Shown: piece by piece, positions 8,927 through 17,242 of the stretch
Position numbering within the stretch: position 1 is the first letter of the stretch
Layout: each line of letters starts with the position of its first letter
Assembly (NCBI GenBank): GCA_903924715.1
Contig: CAIYCP010000321.1
Location: forward strand, 1-54,663
Length of the DNA: 54,663 bases
Reading direction: 5' to 3'
Origin: an uncultured beta proteobacterium
GTDB taxonomy: Bacteria; Pseudomonadota; Gammaproteobacteria; Burkholderiales; Burkholderiaceae_B
Made by a program: the position numbers and the translations under genes
The notes under the pieces: model-generated
Told to the model about the DNA's origin: nothing
What the model saw: only the letters and a program-made list of their open reading frames with translations
The model's database searches: none

Positions 8927-10174
8927 TTAGGCTTGTGTGACGCCGAGTGCGCCAACACGGGTTGCGTTTGGACCAACAGCGATTGCTGGCAGCAAGACAC
9001 CCATGACAGTGCGAACGATACCGTCAGAGGCTGTGGCGGGTACGTAAGTGCCGCGCACGTCGCCAGTGGTGGTTGTTGCGGTTGCAGTGTCAGCGGCAGT
9101 GAATTGACCGCCATCTTGCGCAAGTGCGTTGTTGCTCTTAACGCTTGCGACGTAGGCCACGTTTGTGACACGAACTGGAAGGCCGAGAATGTCAGTTGTG
9201 CCGACAGTCAACGCGGTGCCAGTAGCGCCAGAGGTTGTGATTGAGCTCACCAGGTAAAAGGCTTTCTTACCGCTAACGGCTGTGCTGACCGCGGCGCTAG
9301 AAGTGATCGCCTCACTCATGGCTTGGCCGTAGTAGTCAAAGCCAGACACGGTAACGGTCTGCGGTGCAGCGCCGAGGGTGAAGGTCAAGCCCGAGATCGT
9401 ACCTGCTACTGAGGCAACAGCAGCGCCCGCGGTAGTGGTCAAGGTCGCGGTTGTCGCGGTAACAGCGGTCAGGATGTAAGTCGTTGGGTTTGAGTAGCCA
9501 GTAATCGAACCTGTGCCGCCTGCTGTGCCAGATACAGTCACTCGTTGACCTGTGAACACGCTTGCGTTCGAGGTGTAAGAGATTTGACCGCCTGTACCAG
9601 TTGTTGCAACGCTTGCCAAAGCAGAGCCAGTGGCAGTGCCGGTGGTTACTTTTACAGCGCGTGGCAGATCAAGTTGTAAAACAGTTGCGCCGCCTGTGGT
9701 TGTCACCGAGCGAACAGAGGTGCCTGCAGTCAAAGTCAAAGACGCTGCGGCAACCGGGGTTTGTGATGCTGCGATGTTGTTTGCAACCAACGCCTGGGGG
9801 ATAACATCCCAAACGTAGATGCGACCAAGTGGGCCAACGCCCAGGCTCATCGGCGATGGGTTATCAAAGGCCGTGTTGTTGTGCAACGTCAAAGCGGTTG
9901 TGTTGGCCACGTTAATGGCTTGGTTCAGCGTGTAGGTGCCGACGCCGCCAGTGCCTGTGCCAAACGCTGTGATGTAAGTGCCGTCTGTGACGCTTGTGCC
10001 GTCAACAAACATGCCTAAAACGATTGGTGAGCCAAAGCCCACGGCTGTCACTGTAAGCGTTGTTGACGAGGTGCCGCCTGTGCCGCCGGTAGCAGTGGTG
10101 GTGTACGGGCGAATGCCAGTACCCATAAAAGTCGGTGCAGGACCTAAGAATAGGTCGTCTGAATATTGGGGCAT
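8927..10174 (-). CDS. Head structural/decoration-type protein (415 aa)
   Basis: Gly/Thr/Ala-rich and beta-rich, with TYILTAVTATTATLTT and TVSGFDYYGQAMSEAI segments. It ends with DVRGTYVPATASDG, a motif that recurs in proteins encoded just after the capsid gene in environmental phages. The position directly downstream of the major capsid gene, behind its terminator, supports a head decoration or vertex role. The fold is not assigned. Confidence 0.6.
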   Translation of the reverse strand: MPQYSDDLFLGPAPTFMGTGIRPYTTTATGGTGGTSSTTLTVTAVGFGSPIVLGMFVDGTSVTDGTYITAFGTGTGGVGTYTLNQAINVANTTALTLHNNTAFDNPSPMSLGVGPLGRIYVWDVIPQALVANNIAASQTPVAAASLTLTAGTSVRSVTTTGGATVLQLDLPRAVKVTTGTATGSALASVATTGTGGQISYTSNASVFTGQRVTVSGTAGGTGSITGYSNPTTYILTAVTATTATLTTTAGAAVASVAGTISGLTFTLGAAPQTVTVSGFDYYGQAMSEAITSSAAVSTAVSGKKAFYLVSSITTSGATGTALTVGTTDILGLPVRVTNVAYVASVKSNNALAQDGGQFTAADTATATTTTGDVRGTYVPATASDGIVRTVMGVLLPAIAVGPNATRVGALGVTQA

Positions 10175-10211
10175 TTTAAATCTCCTGTGGCTTGAACCAC
10201 TCGGTTGATAG

Positions 10212-10242
10212 AAAAAAGGGGCTAATCTTTTGGACTAGCCCC
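10212..10242 (-). terminator. Rho-independent terminator after the major capsid gene
   Basis: On the minus strand the capsid stop is followed by a 10-bp stem (10233-10242 with 10218-10227, one G-T pair), a 5-base loop and six T residues (A-run at 10212-10217 on the plus strand). It is classic in form and lies right behind the capsid gene, so it can cap an abundant capsid transcript while letting part of the transcription through. Confidence 0.85.
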
Positions 10243-10249
10243 CGTTACA

Positions 10250-11164
10250 TTACACGCCTGGCGTGCCGTACACTGCGCGCGGATCAGTCCACGAAATCGT
10301 GTACCGCTCTGTTGCTTTGTAGCGCATTGAGTCAGTCTCAAAGTCGCCTTCCATAGTCTTTTCAAGACCACGGCGCATCATCAGCTTCAGGCCTTCTGGC
10401 GCGTCAGTCTGCACCCACCAGTTAGTCGCTGAAGTCAAACGGCTCAGTACCGAAGCGCCCTCAGGCATCAGACCAATCGACTTGACTGGGTTGATGTCGT
10501 TGTTGGCGGTGCCGGTACGAAGCACAGACTTCAACAGAACTTCGGCTTGGAACACGTTACCTGGGGCAACGATCAACTTGAGCGGCTGAAGACGGATCTT
10601 CTTACCGTTGTTGTCCACGGCTTGGCGCACTTGAATGAGCATCTGCTCAAGCGAGGTTTGCGACAAGTTGGCTGCAGTAGCCAATTGGTTACTGAACACG
10701 CCGTTTACGATTGGGTGCGAGGTGTTGGTGAGTGAAACGCCATCGCCGCCGACGTAGCTGCTATTGAACGCACGGTTCAATACGTTAGCTGCGAGCAGTT
10801 CTTTAGTCTCAATCAACGACTGCGCCAAGTGCTTGGCGTAGACCTGACCGATACGGATGTGATCGCCATCCTCGACCAACACTTTGGTCAACGCAAAGGC
10901 TAAGCCATAGACGTTGTACACATAGCGCTGAAGGAACAGCACGCCGCCCTGCTGATACGAGACGGGGCTGCCGTCAGGTAACTGAGGAGCCGCGCCGAAG
11001 CCGTACAAGACGGGCTCTTCGTGGTAGTTGCGTGGGATGCCCATTTGCTCGCGGAACACTGTGCTCCACTCATCGGCACGTTGGTCATAGATTCCGTCGA
11101 AGCATTCATTGAGGATTGGCTCAACAATCGATCGGAAATCCGTACTGCGCATTGGAGCTGCCAT
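10250..11164 (-). CDS. Major capsid protein, HK97-fold, Mu gpT-like
   Basis: 304 residues with an N-terminal arm (STDFRSIVEPILNECFDGIY), an E-loop-like region (EEPVLYGFGAAPQLPDG), a long spine helix (AKHLAQSLIETKELLAANVL) and a C-terminal block (TNWWVQTDAPEGLKLMMRR, then ERYTISWTDPRAVYGTPGV). The C-terminal pattern is that of Mu gpT-like capsid proteins. It lies after the scaffold and a decoration gene and before a terminator, as expected. The length is normal for an HK97-type subunit. The GroES-like protein encoded 2.3 kb upstream may assist its folding. Confidence 0.88.
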   Translation of the reverse strand: MAAPMRSTDFRSIVEPILNECFDGIYDQRADEWSTVFREQMGIPRNYHEEPVLYGFGAAPQLPDGSPVSYQQGGVLFLQRYVYNVYGLAFALTKVLVEDGDHIRIGQVYAKHLAQSLIETKELLAANVLNRAFNSSYVGGDGVSLTNTSHPIVNGVFSNQLATAANLSQTSLEQMLIQVRQAVDNNGKKIRLQPLKLIVAPGNVFQAEVLLKSVLRTGTANNDINPVKSIGLMPEGASVLSRLTSATNWWVQTDAPEGLKLMMRRGLEKTMEGDFETDSMRYKATERYTISWTDPRAVYGTPGV

Positions 11165-11175
11165 ATCAGTTCTCC

Positions 11176-11763
11176 TTAGATAGCGGCTTTAGCAGCCACA
11201 AATTGAGGGTTGCTGACCTGTACACGAACGATCACATAAGCGTCGCCCCAGTTATTATCTGGGTAAGGTGCAATATCAACAATACGGAACTGACCAGTGC
11301 TTGCTGAACCAACGAGCGATGCCGACAGAGTCATCTGTGACAAACCAGTGGTGGTAGAACCTGCAGTGAAGTTGCTCAAGTTCGCTTCATTACCAATTGA
11401 AGTTTGAGCCATAGTGCCATCAGTCTGAATTTCATAAACGATTTGTTGGTCGTTGTAAAAATAGGCGATGCAGCTACCTGTAATGAAAGTAGTGCTTGCG
11501 GGCCAGTAGTTAGATACACGACGACGGCCAGTTGTGTCAGTCCACTCGACGCCTGCGAAGGCACCAGAGACTAAACCGCTGTTGGTTGTGGTGTCGAGAA
11601 CCGGCAAGATGACGCCAGCGTTAGGCGAATACTGAACAGCCTGACCTTTCAGGATGTTGCTAGCGTAGCCCGATGTAATACCATTAGCCAGAGCTTGTGC
11701 GCGTTCCAATCCAGTTGGGAAATACGCAGGTCGCAGGCCAAAAGGTGCGTTAGTTGCACTCAT
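11176..11763 (-). CDS. Head decoration/stabilisation-like protein (195 aa)
   Basis: Begins MSATNAPFGLRPAYFPTG, a recognisable start of small beta-rich proteins encoded next to capsid genes in environmental phages. It contains alternating beta segments and a conserved tail with PYPDNNWGDAYVIVRVQ. A strong ribosome site (AGGAG, 6 bases from the ATG) fits abundant expression, and the gap before the capsid gene is only 11 bases. The equivalence to a lambda gpD-type decoration protein is inferred from position, not from sequence. Confidence 0.65.
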   Translation of the reverse strand: MSATNAPFGLRPAYFPTGLERAQALANGITSGYASNILKGQAVQYSPNAGVILPVLDTTTNSGLVSGAFAGVEWTDTTGRRRVSNYWPASTTFITGSCIAYFYNDQQIVYEIQTDGTMAQTSIGNEANLSNFTAGSTTTGLSQMTLSASLVGSASTGQFRIVDIAPYPDNNWGDAYVIVRVQVSNPQFVAAKAAI

Positions 11764-11823
11764 AGGATGCTCCTAAAAAACAGTTAAAGGGATAATGTTT
11801 TCGCTTTCTTCAAAGCTACAGGC

Positions 11824-11894
11824 AAAATCATCTAGAACATGATTTTTAGGACTAAATTTGGTGTGGATACCTGCTTTTTACAAAGCGGGTATCC
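11824..11894 (-). other. Two tandem hairpins upstream of the capsid operon
   Basis: The 175-bp AT-rich gap 11764-11938 holds two inverted repeats. One has a 13-bp stem at 11865-11877/11882-11894 with a 4-base loop and one G-U pair. The other has an 8-bp stem at 11824-11831/11839-11846. Neither has a good T-run on the minus strand. They may mark an mRNA processing point or the 5' end of a separate capsid transcript. Confidence 0.5.
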
Positions 11895-11938
11895 ATATGC
11901 AGCATATTTTAATACTAATTTTTTAAAAGTAAAGCAAG

Positions 11939-12466
11939 TTAACTAAAGTGTGGCAATTTCACGTTACTGTCATCTGGCAAGCCACCCTCAACGCTGCCCA
12001 TTGCCTTGCCTGAGCGGTCGCGTTGGCTGACAAGCTGCTCCTGATCGATGCGGATCTTATCTGCCTCGTCCATCGGCTGGTAGTGATGGTGCTCAAGCAT
12101 GATGTCTTGATAGATGTCCATCGGCATCTTGCAAAGCAGCATCTCGTTGCACATGATGTGGCCAGACTGATCGCCCTCTTTGACCTTGTACATGTCGTAG
12201 CCGGGCATCTCGTCTGCTCGCACAGGCGCGTAGCCTAGCGAGAACCGGCGATGGATCGGGTCATACTGGCTGTTTGTCGCAAGCCAACAGAGGTGAAAAC
12301 CTGGGATCTCTGGGATATTCGGCAACACGGTTTGCTGAAACTCGTTACGCGCACGGCGGCGCTCACGCACGATCGGAAAGTTTTCCTCAGGCGCTGCGCG
12401 TGATGCGTCTTGCTCGGTACGGTTGCTGCGGCTTTCGCCTGGGCTGCGTTTTAAACGGTTATCCAT
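11939..12466 (-). CDS. Conserved head-module protein of unknown function (175 aa)
   Basis: The N-terminal 45 residues are charged and probably disordered (Arg- and Glu-rich). A compact domain follows, with GFHLCWLATNSQYDPIHRR, GYAPVRADEMPGYD and NEMLLCKMP. I recognise this pattern as a small protein placed between scaffold and capsid genes in environmental podoviruses, but no function is known to me. It starts 2 bases after the scaffold stop, so it is probably co-translated. A capsid assembly or vertex role is inferred from position only. Confidence 0.6.
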   Translation of the reverse strand: MDNRLKRSPGESRSNRTEQDASRAAPEENFPIVRERRRARNEFQQTVLPNIPEIPGFHLCWLATNSQYDPIHRRFSLGYAPVRADEMPGYDMYKVKEGDQSGHIMCNEMLLCKMPMDIYQDIMLEHHHYQPMDEADKIRIDQEQLVSQRDRSGKAMGSVEGGLPDDSNVKLPHFS

Positions 12467-12468
12467 GA

Positions 12469-13425
12469 TTAGTTCCTTCCCTTGTTTTCACGGTCATATT
12501 TTGCGTAGGATTTGATCATCTTTGCGCGTTGATCGGGGTTATCCCAAGCGCCCATGTCTTTGATGGCCTGCACGCGGTCAGCCGAGAGCCTAAACTCGTT
12601 ACCGCGCCCAGTTGGCGCAGATTCACGCCCAGAGCCCGTCATGCGGGGGCGTTGGGTGTTTGAGCGTTGCGGTGCAGCACCACTCATGCGATGCGGCAAG
12701 TACTTTGAGACACGGTCATCAAGCTCATCCCAGTAATCAGGCGAAGAGGGGTCATAACCCTCGTCGGTGAGCTTTTTGTCCAAGCGCTGCGCGATTTCCG
12801 AGTCCATGTCCTTGGCCTGTGGGTCGTACCACGGGTTACGCTCCATCCAATCCGCGGCGTTACGCTGAACGGCAGGGTCTGGCACGTTCATTGTGGGCTT
12901 GGGTGGCTGCGACATCTGCCGAGTTGCCTGATCTTTGATAGATTTAAGCGACTCGACCTTGCGCTGCGACTCATACATTAACTCTTGAGCCTTTACGACT
13001 GCGTCACCGTCTTGGTTGGCAACGGCCTCACGCATTTTCATCTTTGCGTACTCAATCTGGACTTCGGTATCGTCAATCGCCTTGTCAACACGGGCTAATT
13101 CAGCACCAGAGGTGCGTTTTTCAAGGTGCGCGAGGCGCTCCGAGAGTTGCTGGTTCTGTGTGCGCAAATTGTTGATAAGGTGACTAGATTCTTTGGTCTT
13201 TTCGCGATGAATTTGCTTTTTTAACCGTCTTTCCTCGCGTCGAGCGGCGCGAATTTGCTCCCGATCGGGGTCAGAATCAAGCCCGTCGTTGGTTTCGACC
13301 TCGCCACCCTCGGCAAGTTCGGGTTTTTCTTCGGTTTCGGGCGCTTCGCCGTCCTCCAGGTGCACAACAGCCGAGCCATCCTGCTCTTCGGCGACTTGCA
13401 TCTCTGCTTTATCAGTGGGTGTCAT
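12469..13425 (-). CDS. Capsid scaffold protein
   Basis: 318 residues, highly charged and mostly helical, with a long coiled coil (about residues 55-170: Arg/Lys/Glu heptads). Later motifs are WMERNPWYDP and EGYDPSSPDYWDELDDRV, which are typical of scaffolds in this phage group. It ends in a basic segment (AKYDRENKGRN) such as could bind capsid subunits. Residues 13-25 (EEQDGSAVVHLED) closely match portal residues 40-53, which suggests a shared docking motif. It overlaps the co-chaperonin gene by 4 bases (ATGA). Confidence 0.82.
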   Translation of the reverse strand: MTPTDKAEMQVAEEQDGSAVVHLEDGEAPETEEKPELAEGGEVETNDGLDSDPDREQIRAARREERRLKKQIHREKTKESSHLINNLRTQNQQLSERLAHLEKRTSGAELARVDKAIDDTEVQIEYAKMKMREAVANQDGDAVVKAQELMYESQRKVESLKSIKDQATRQMSQPPKPTMNVPDPAVQRNAADWMERNPWYDPQAKDMDSEIAQRLDKKLTDEGYDPSSPDYWDELDDRVSKYLPHRMSGAAPQRSNTQRPRMTGSGRESAPTGRGNEFRLSADRVQAIKDMGAWDNPDQRAKMIKSYAKYDRENKGRN

Positions 13426-13832
13426 ACGAATTGCCTCATTGTCAAGACTTGTTCAGGGTCAACCTTCGCCCATAACTCAAAATCGTTCAGGATTTGCAGT
13501 GAAACTTGGTCTTCTGCGTCGTTTGGGTTGGGCACTGTGAACCGATCGCCTGACCAACGGGGTACGCGCACGTAGTCGCCGACCTGGCACCAGATGCCTT
13601 CGCCCCATTCGGATAAAGTGTCACGGTTTTTAAATGCAATTGGACCAAGCGCTAAGACCTTGCCAATCATTGACTGCGCACGCTCAGTTTCGCGTGTTTC
13701 TTCCACCAGGATGATGCCGCCTTTACTGGCTTTTTTTACGCTTTTGAGTTGTAACAACACTCGGGCACCTAGTGGTGTGATGCCATGTACGCACTGCGGG
13801 AACGCCTCTTCGAGGGTTTCAAAGTCTTTCAT
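13422..13832 (-). CDS. GroES-like co-chaperonin (Cpn10 family)
   Basis: 136 residues. From residue 18 it follows the Cpn10 layout: ITPLGARVLLQ strand, then a mobile-loop-like stretch (about residues 31-50) with GGIIL at 38-42 matching the IVL hydrophobic tripeptide that docks on GroEL. IGKVLALGP and VGDYVRVP follow. A short extension (residues 70-80, SEWGEGIW) resembles a roof insertion. It is encoded directly before the scaffold with a 4-base overlap and a good ribosome site (AAGGAG). Like T4 gp31, it probably replaces host GroES for capsid folding. Its pairing with host GroEL is inferred. Confidence 0.82.
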   Translation of the reverse strand: MKDFETLEEAFPQCVHGITPLGARVLLQLKSVKKASKGGIILVEETRETERAQSMIGKVLALGPIAFKNRDTLSEWGEGIWCQVGDYVRVPRWSGDRFTVPNPNDAEDQVSLQILNDFELWAKVDPEQVLTMRQFV

Positions 13833-13847
13833 ACCTACTCCTTAAAA

Positions 13848-13885
13848 GCGCCATTCGGCACTTGGTTAAAAGCGCCATTCGGCGC
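13848..13885 (-). terminator. Two tandem mini-hairpins with U-runs before the co-chaperonin gene
   Basis: An 18-base unit occurs twice (13842-13859 and 13866-13883), 24 bases apart. On the minus strand each forms GCGCC-GAAT-GGCGC followed by TTTTAA; the second copy has a G-U pair. Each is terminator-like but short. The last one ends just before the AAGGAG ribosome site, so they may attenuate transcription or regulate translation of the co-chaperonin. Confidence 0.55.
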
Positions 13886-13891
13886 GGTAAT

Positions 13892-14165
13892 CCCCGTCTT
13901 TCCGAGGTGTCAGTGCTGTTGCCTGCCGGAGAACGCACCTCTCCCTGTTTTGATCAGACTTCGCCCACAGTATCGCTACTCTGCAATTACGGATGCAGCC
14001 CGTGTTGATCTATGACGTCATTTAACCAACACGAATGGGGGCTGTCGTACCCTTCAATTTGTAGCGGTGTTAGCTACGCCCCCATACGTCTTGACCCTCG
14101 TCTTTCCGAAGCGTCAGCCCTAAAGCTAGGCATCTGGGGTGACGACCCTTACCAGTAGACACCCC
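13892..14165 (-). ncRNA. Structured non-coding region with a duplicated hairpin module (candidate RNA or long 5' leader)
   Basis: The 13833-14181 interval has no convincing gene. On the minus strand it can fold into a series of stems: GGGGTG/CACCCC (14136-14141 with 14160-14165), 14096-14111, ATGGGGGC/GCCCCCAT (14035-14042 with 14078-14085) enclosing a GTAGC/GCTAC hairpin, a 7-bp stem at 14001-14007/14027-14033, and 13892-13907. The hairpins at 14096-14111 and 13892-13907 share the loop GAAAGA and the flank TGACnC, while their stems differ in a way that keeps pairing (CTTCG/CGAGG against CCTCG/CGGGG). No known riboswitch or tRNA was recognised. Confidence 0.45.
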
Positions 14166-14181
14166 CGCTTGCTAAAGGCAT

Positions 14182-14373
14182 TTACAAATCCTCATCCTTC
14201 TCCGTCAAGATGTCATCAAGTATGTCTAAGGCTTCACCAAGCCCTTGATACGTTCCAACCATCCGGTGGTAAGACTCAATGTTGATCGCGTAGCCGTCAG
14301 CAAGGGAGAGCGCTAGCTCTAAGCGCCGCTCCTTTAACTTGCCAATCAGCTCGCTGACTGGGTTAACGACCAC
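14182..14373 (-). CDS. Small helical protein (63 aa) after the portal
   Basis: A GTG start at 14373 gives an 11-base overlap with the preceding gene. The protein is helical and charged (ELIGKLKERRLELALSLADG), then YHRMVGTYQGLGEALDIL and an acidic tail. Small proteins of this type, with a tyrosine-glycine turn between two helices, are common beside portal genes; their function is unknown. The start is chosen because no ATG lies near it and the frame is open with consistent composition. Confidence 0.6.
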   Translation of the reverse strand: MVVNPVSELIGKLKERRLELALSLADGYAINIESYHRMVGTYQGLGEALDILDDILTEKDEDL

Positions 14374-14644
14374 GGCCGGCGGCTTTACGCGAAGGTACGC
14401 CGATGATTATCTTCAAGCCCATGCCGTTCTTGGGCACAACACCGCCCTTCTTGAAGGTTGCGATCTTCTCACCAGTTGCCTTGACGGGTTGCAATGCGCC
14501 ACCCTTAGCCGGTAAGTTAGCTGCCTTGCTCTCGGCCATCACTGCGCCGCCCTTGGCATACTTTTGGATCACTGACTTGCCGCCTGCCAGGGGCACGGAC
14601 TCGCCCATTGCCATACGTTTGTGCTGCGAAATTGCGTCAGACAT
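14363..14644 (-). CDS. Small basic GG-motif virion protein (93 aa)
   Basis: Lysine- and glycine-rich with IQKYAKGGAV (about residues 26-35) and TFKKGGVVPKNG (about 63-74). This is the same motif class as the tandem repeats of the 207-aa protein at 8293-8916. It ends in a basic tail (SRKAAGRGR). It starts 2 bases after the portal stop, so it is part of the head transcript. It is probably a minor virion component; the function is unknown. Confidence 0.65.
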   Translation of the reverse strand: MSDAISQHKRMAMGESVPLAGGKSVIQKYAKGGAVMAESKAANLPAKGGALQPVKATGEKIATFKKGGVVPKNGMGLKIIIGVPSRKAAGRGR

Positions 14645-14646
14645 GA

Positions 14647-17190
14647 TTAAACTCCTTGCGGTGGTACTTCTTGAGGTTGAGATTGTTGTGCTGCTTGCTG
14701 CGCTGCTAATTGCTGCTGCTGTTGCGCTTGAAGTTGTTGACGTTGCTGCTCGTGTTGCTGCTCAAGCGTCAGCAAGTTGATGTCGTGGGTGAGCTCGGCC
14801 GCCTTGATCTGCTCGTCGGCGACGTTCTTTTCCTGCTTGGCCTTGACATCTGCAGCCAGTTTGGCCTGGTCAAGTTGAAGTTTGGCCTGATCGGCTTGCG
14901 TTTTGCGGTTCGTTTCAGCCATCTGAGTCTGAACCAAGGCTTGCACGCTCGGGTCAGTTGGTGCCTGCTGCGACTTGAGCTGCTGAATGGTTTGGATCAT
15001 CTGCTGCATGATAGGCACCACGCCTGCAAACTGCTGCTGTGTGTCTTGGTGCACATGCTGTGAGCTCGCGGCAAGCAATTTTTGCGCCTCTTGGATGATA
15101 GGCTGCACCTTCAAGATGTCAAACGACTCACCCAACGCGTCAGACGCGTACTTGTCCATCGAGTTCAGGTACCAAAGCGTCAAGTGCTGCTTGAGATGCT
15201 CAAGCATTTGCGGGATAAACACGGGTGCCATGATGGGGCTTGCGCCGTACATGGGATCCTTGGCGTAATCCAAGTGAACCTGCAGGTGAGCCAAGTGCTC
15301 TTGGTTCGGGAACGCACCGACGGGCTTACCGAGCGTCATCGCAACGTTCTCAAGCGCCGGGTTCATTTCCTTGACGTCCTGCGGGTCAGGCAAGACCTCG
15401 TTGATGTCGGGCAACTTGATCTGTTTAAGGATCCGCTTTTCAACAGCCAGTCGATTGTATAAGTCTGGATTCGCCTGGGCGCGTGCGGCCAGCGCTTGCA
15501 CTTGGGCGTAGCGCTGCGACTCGGCAAAGATGTGCGGGTCGGAGACCGGCACCACATCCGAGTTTTTCTCAAAGTCCTTTGAGGTGACGCCAAGCTCGCG
15601 GCTCATCTCGTCTGGGTTGTCGTCCAGATACCAACGGTTCAAGCGCCCAATGATCTTGAGCACCCGCGCCTGGCTTGTGTGCAGCCGTGCGTGGATGGCC
15701 GAGAATACGGCAGCGCCCTGCTCAATCAAGGCCTGCGTCGTACCAACGGGGGCATTGGATGTGACGTTAGCGATCTTCTCTTCGGCTGTAGTGACCACAC
15801 CCTTGGCGGCATCGGTTAACCAACCAAGCAATTGCATGAGCACGGCCGAGGGTTGGTTAAACGGCATCGGCATGGCAATCTTGCGTACGTCATCTACGCC
15901 TGGCGCGCCTTCGATTTCCGTGACTTGGGTGGGCTCGACGACGATGCTTTGCCCCGAGACTTTGCCGCCCTTGAGCTTGAGCATCGTGGGGGCGTTGTTG
16001 ATGTGCGCAGAGTCAAGTAGAGCACGCAAAGCACCAGTAAGAGCGGCAGATAGGCCGCCAATAAGATGAGGCAGACCGACAGCATAAGCACCTCGCCAAG
16101 GGATGAATTTGAACTCAACGATCCAGTCGAGCTTTGACATCAACTCGTCGCCGTCTTCCCAGTTGCGGTAAAGCCCCACGACCTCGGACGACAACTCATC
16201 GATCATCAGGATGTAAGGGGCACGTTCGCCTTTGCTCTTCTTGTCGTCCTCGAGCTCCATCCAAGTGTAGATGTGGAAAACGCGACGCACGCCGTCAATG
16301 TTGTCTGACTCTGACTTGCGACCCTCAATTCGATTGTTCGCTTTTTCGGGGCTTGACTCTTCAGGCTCTTGGCTTGCGCGGTAGATGTCTAAGTCGATGT
16401 AGAGCCCGCTTGAGACTCGCGCCTCAAAGTCGTCTTGGGTGATGTCGTTGACCTCGGTCACACGACTTGCGGTGTAGAAGTTAGCCGCGGCGAATGGCAG
16501 GTACACGTTATCGATCGGCAAGAACTCCGCACAAGGGCGGCGTTTACTCTCGTCGTACCAGATCTTCATGTACTGCGAACCACCGAGCGGAAGTTGGGTG
16601 AGGAGTTGCTCCTCCTCGTCGCGGTACTCTTCGATCTTCTCGGTGAGCTGGTAGTTCATGTAATCGCGCTTGCGCTCGGCGATCATGGTCTTTTGCTCAG
16701 TCACCTCGCCTAGAATCTTTGAGCGCACTGGCCCGTCTGGCGGGAACAGCTCCTTGATGGCGCGAGCGGCGAAGTCTACGCAACCCTCGGCCATAATAGG
16801 GTGCACGACCTTACTCGCCCCCATAAACGAGGCACCGCCTGGCGCATCTTGGCCTAAGCCAGTTCTGCGCAATCCTTCCTCGTACTGTTTGTCGCGCCCC
16901 TCGCGGGCTGACTTGTCTTTCTCAACGAGCTCGAGGTACTTGATCGCCACGCCCGACAGGTCATACGAGTCGATGACGTCGGCCAGGTTCTCGTAAAAGT
17001 CAGGTGAGTCCTCAGGACCCAACAGGTCATCGTCCTCTAGGCGTACGATCGCTGAGCCATCGTCCTGCTCTTCAACGTCGGCCTGATCAAACAGATCGAC
17101 CTCGGCGGTGTCGCCAAACTCGCTATCGCCATGCGCCTCGGGGGCGATGAATCGGCCATAGTCTTGGGGGATGGGAAATTCAGTAGCCAT
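14647..17190 (-). CDS. Portal protein (podovirus head-to-tail connecting type)
   Basis: 847 residues, in the large portal class. Visible landmarks are an acidic N-terminus (residues 30-60, including EEQDDGSAIVRLED at 40-53), the wing/stem region with FMGASKVVHPIMAEGC and LPLGGSQYMKIWYDE, then FKFIPWRGAYAVGLPHLIGG and APVGTTQALIEQG. The C-terminus (from about residue 700) is a long Gln-rich helix with QQQ tracts, like a barrel followed by a disordered tail. It lies in the canonical place between terminase and scaffold. The N-terminal match with the scaffold is noted separately. The ribosome site is AGGA, 7 bases from the ATG. Confidence 0.88.
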   Translation of the reverse strand: MATEFPIPQDYGRFIAPEAHGDSEFGDTAEVDLFDQADVEEQDDGSAIVRLEDDDLLGPEDSPDFYENLADVIDSYDLSGVAIKYLELVEKDKSAREGRDKQYEEGLRRTGLGQDAPGGASFMGASKVVHPIMAEGCVDFAARAIKELFPPDGPVRSKILGEVTEQKTMIAERKRDYMNYQLTEKIEEYRDEEEQLLTQLPLGGSQYMKIWYDESKRRPCAEFLPIDNVYLPFAAANFYTASRVTEVNDITQDDFEARVSSGLYIDLDIYRASQEPEESSPEKANNRIEGRKSESDNIDGVRRVFHIYTWMELEDDKKSKGERAPYILMIDELSSEVVGLYRNWEDGDELMSKLDWIVEFKFIPWRGAYAVGLPHLIGGLSAALTGALRALLDSAHINNAPTMLKLKGGKVSGQSIVVEPTQVTEIEGAPGVDDVRKIAMPMPFNQPSAVLMQLLGWLTDAAKGVVTTAEEKIANVTSNAPVGTTQALIEQGAAVFSAIHARLHTSQARVLKIIGRLNRWYLDDNPDEMSRELGVTSKDFEKNSDVVPVSDPHIFAESQRYAQVQALAARAQANPDLYNRLAVEKRILKQIKLPDINEVLPDPQDVKEMNPALENVAMTLGKPVGAFPNQEHLAHLQVHLDYAKDPMYGASPIMAPVFIPQMLEHLKQHLTLWYLNSMDKYASDALGESFDILKVQPIIQEAQKLLAASSQHVHQDTQQQFAGVVPIMQQMIQTIQQLKSQQAPTDPSVQALVQTQMAETNRKTQADQAKLQLDQAKLAADVKAKQEKNVADEQIKAAELTHDINLLTLEQQHEQQRQQLQAQQQQQLAAQQAAQQSQPQEVPPQGV

Positions 17191-17203
17191 TATTTAGTCC
17201 TGA

Positions 17204-17234
17204 TGTTATTATTTAACTTCAAGTTAACGATTGG
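17204..17234 (+). promoter_or_regulatory. 31-base element matching the repressor upstream region
   Basis: 25 of 31 bases match 37052-37082, including an exact GTTAACGATTGG. At 37 kb the element covers the start codon of the YdaS-like regulator and the leader of the divergent plus-strand gene. Here it lies between the portal start and the plus-strand 62-aa gene. A shared operator or a copied control region is likely. Confidence 0.55.
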
Positions 17235-17242
17235 TGGGCTAA

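Noticed and set aside
8666..9244. 192-codon plus-strand frame
   Set aside because: It crosses the boundary of two convincing minus-strand structural genes and has shadow composition.
13892..14165. Possible tRNA genes in the structured region
   Set aside because: No TTCGA-type T-loop, no 7-bp acceptor stem and no CCA-adjacent fold could be found.
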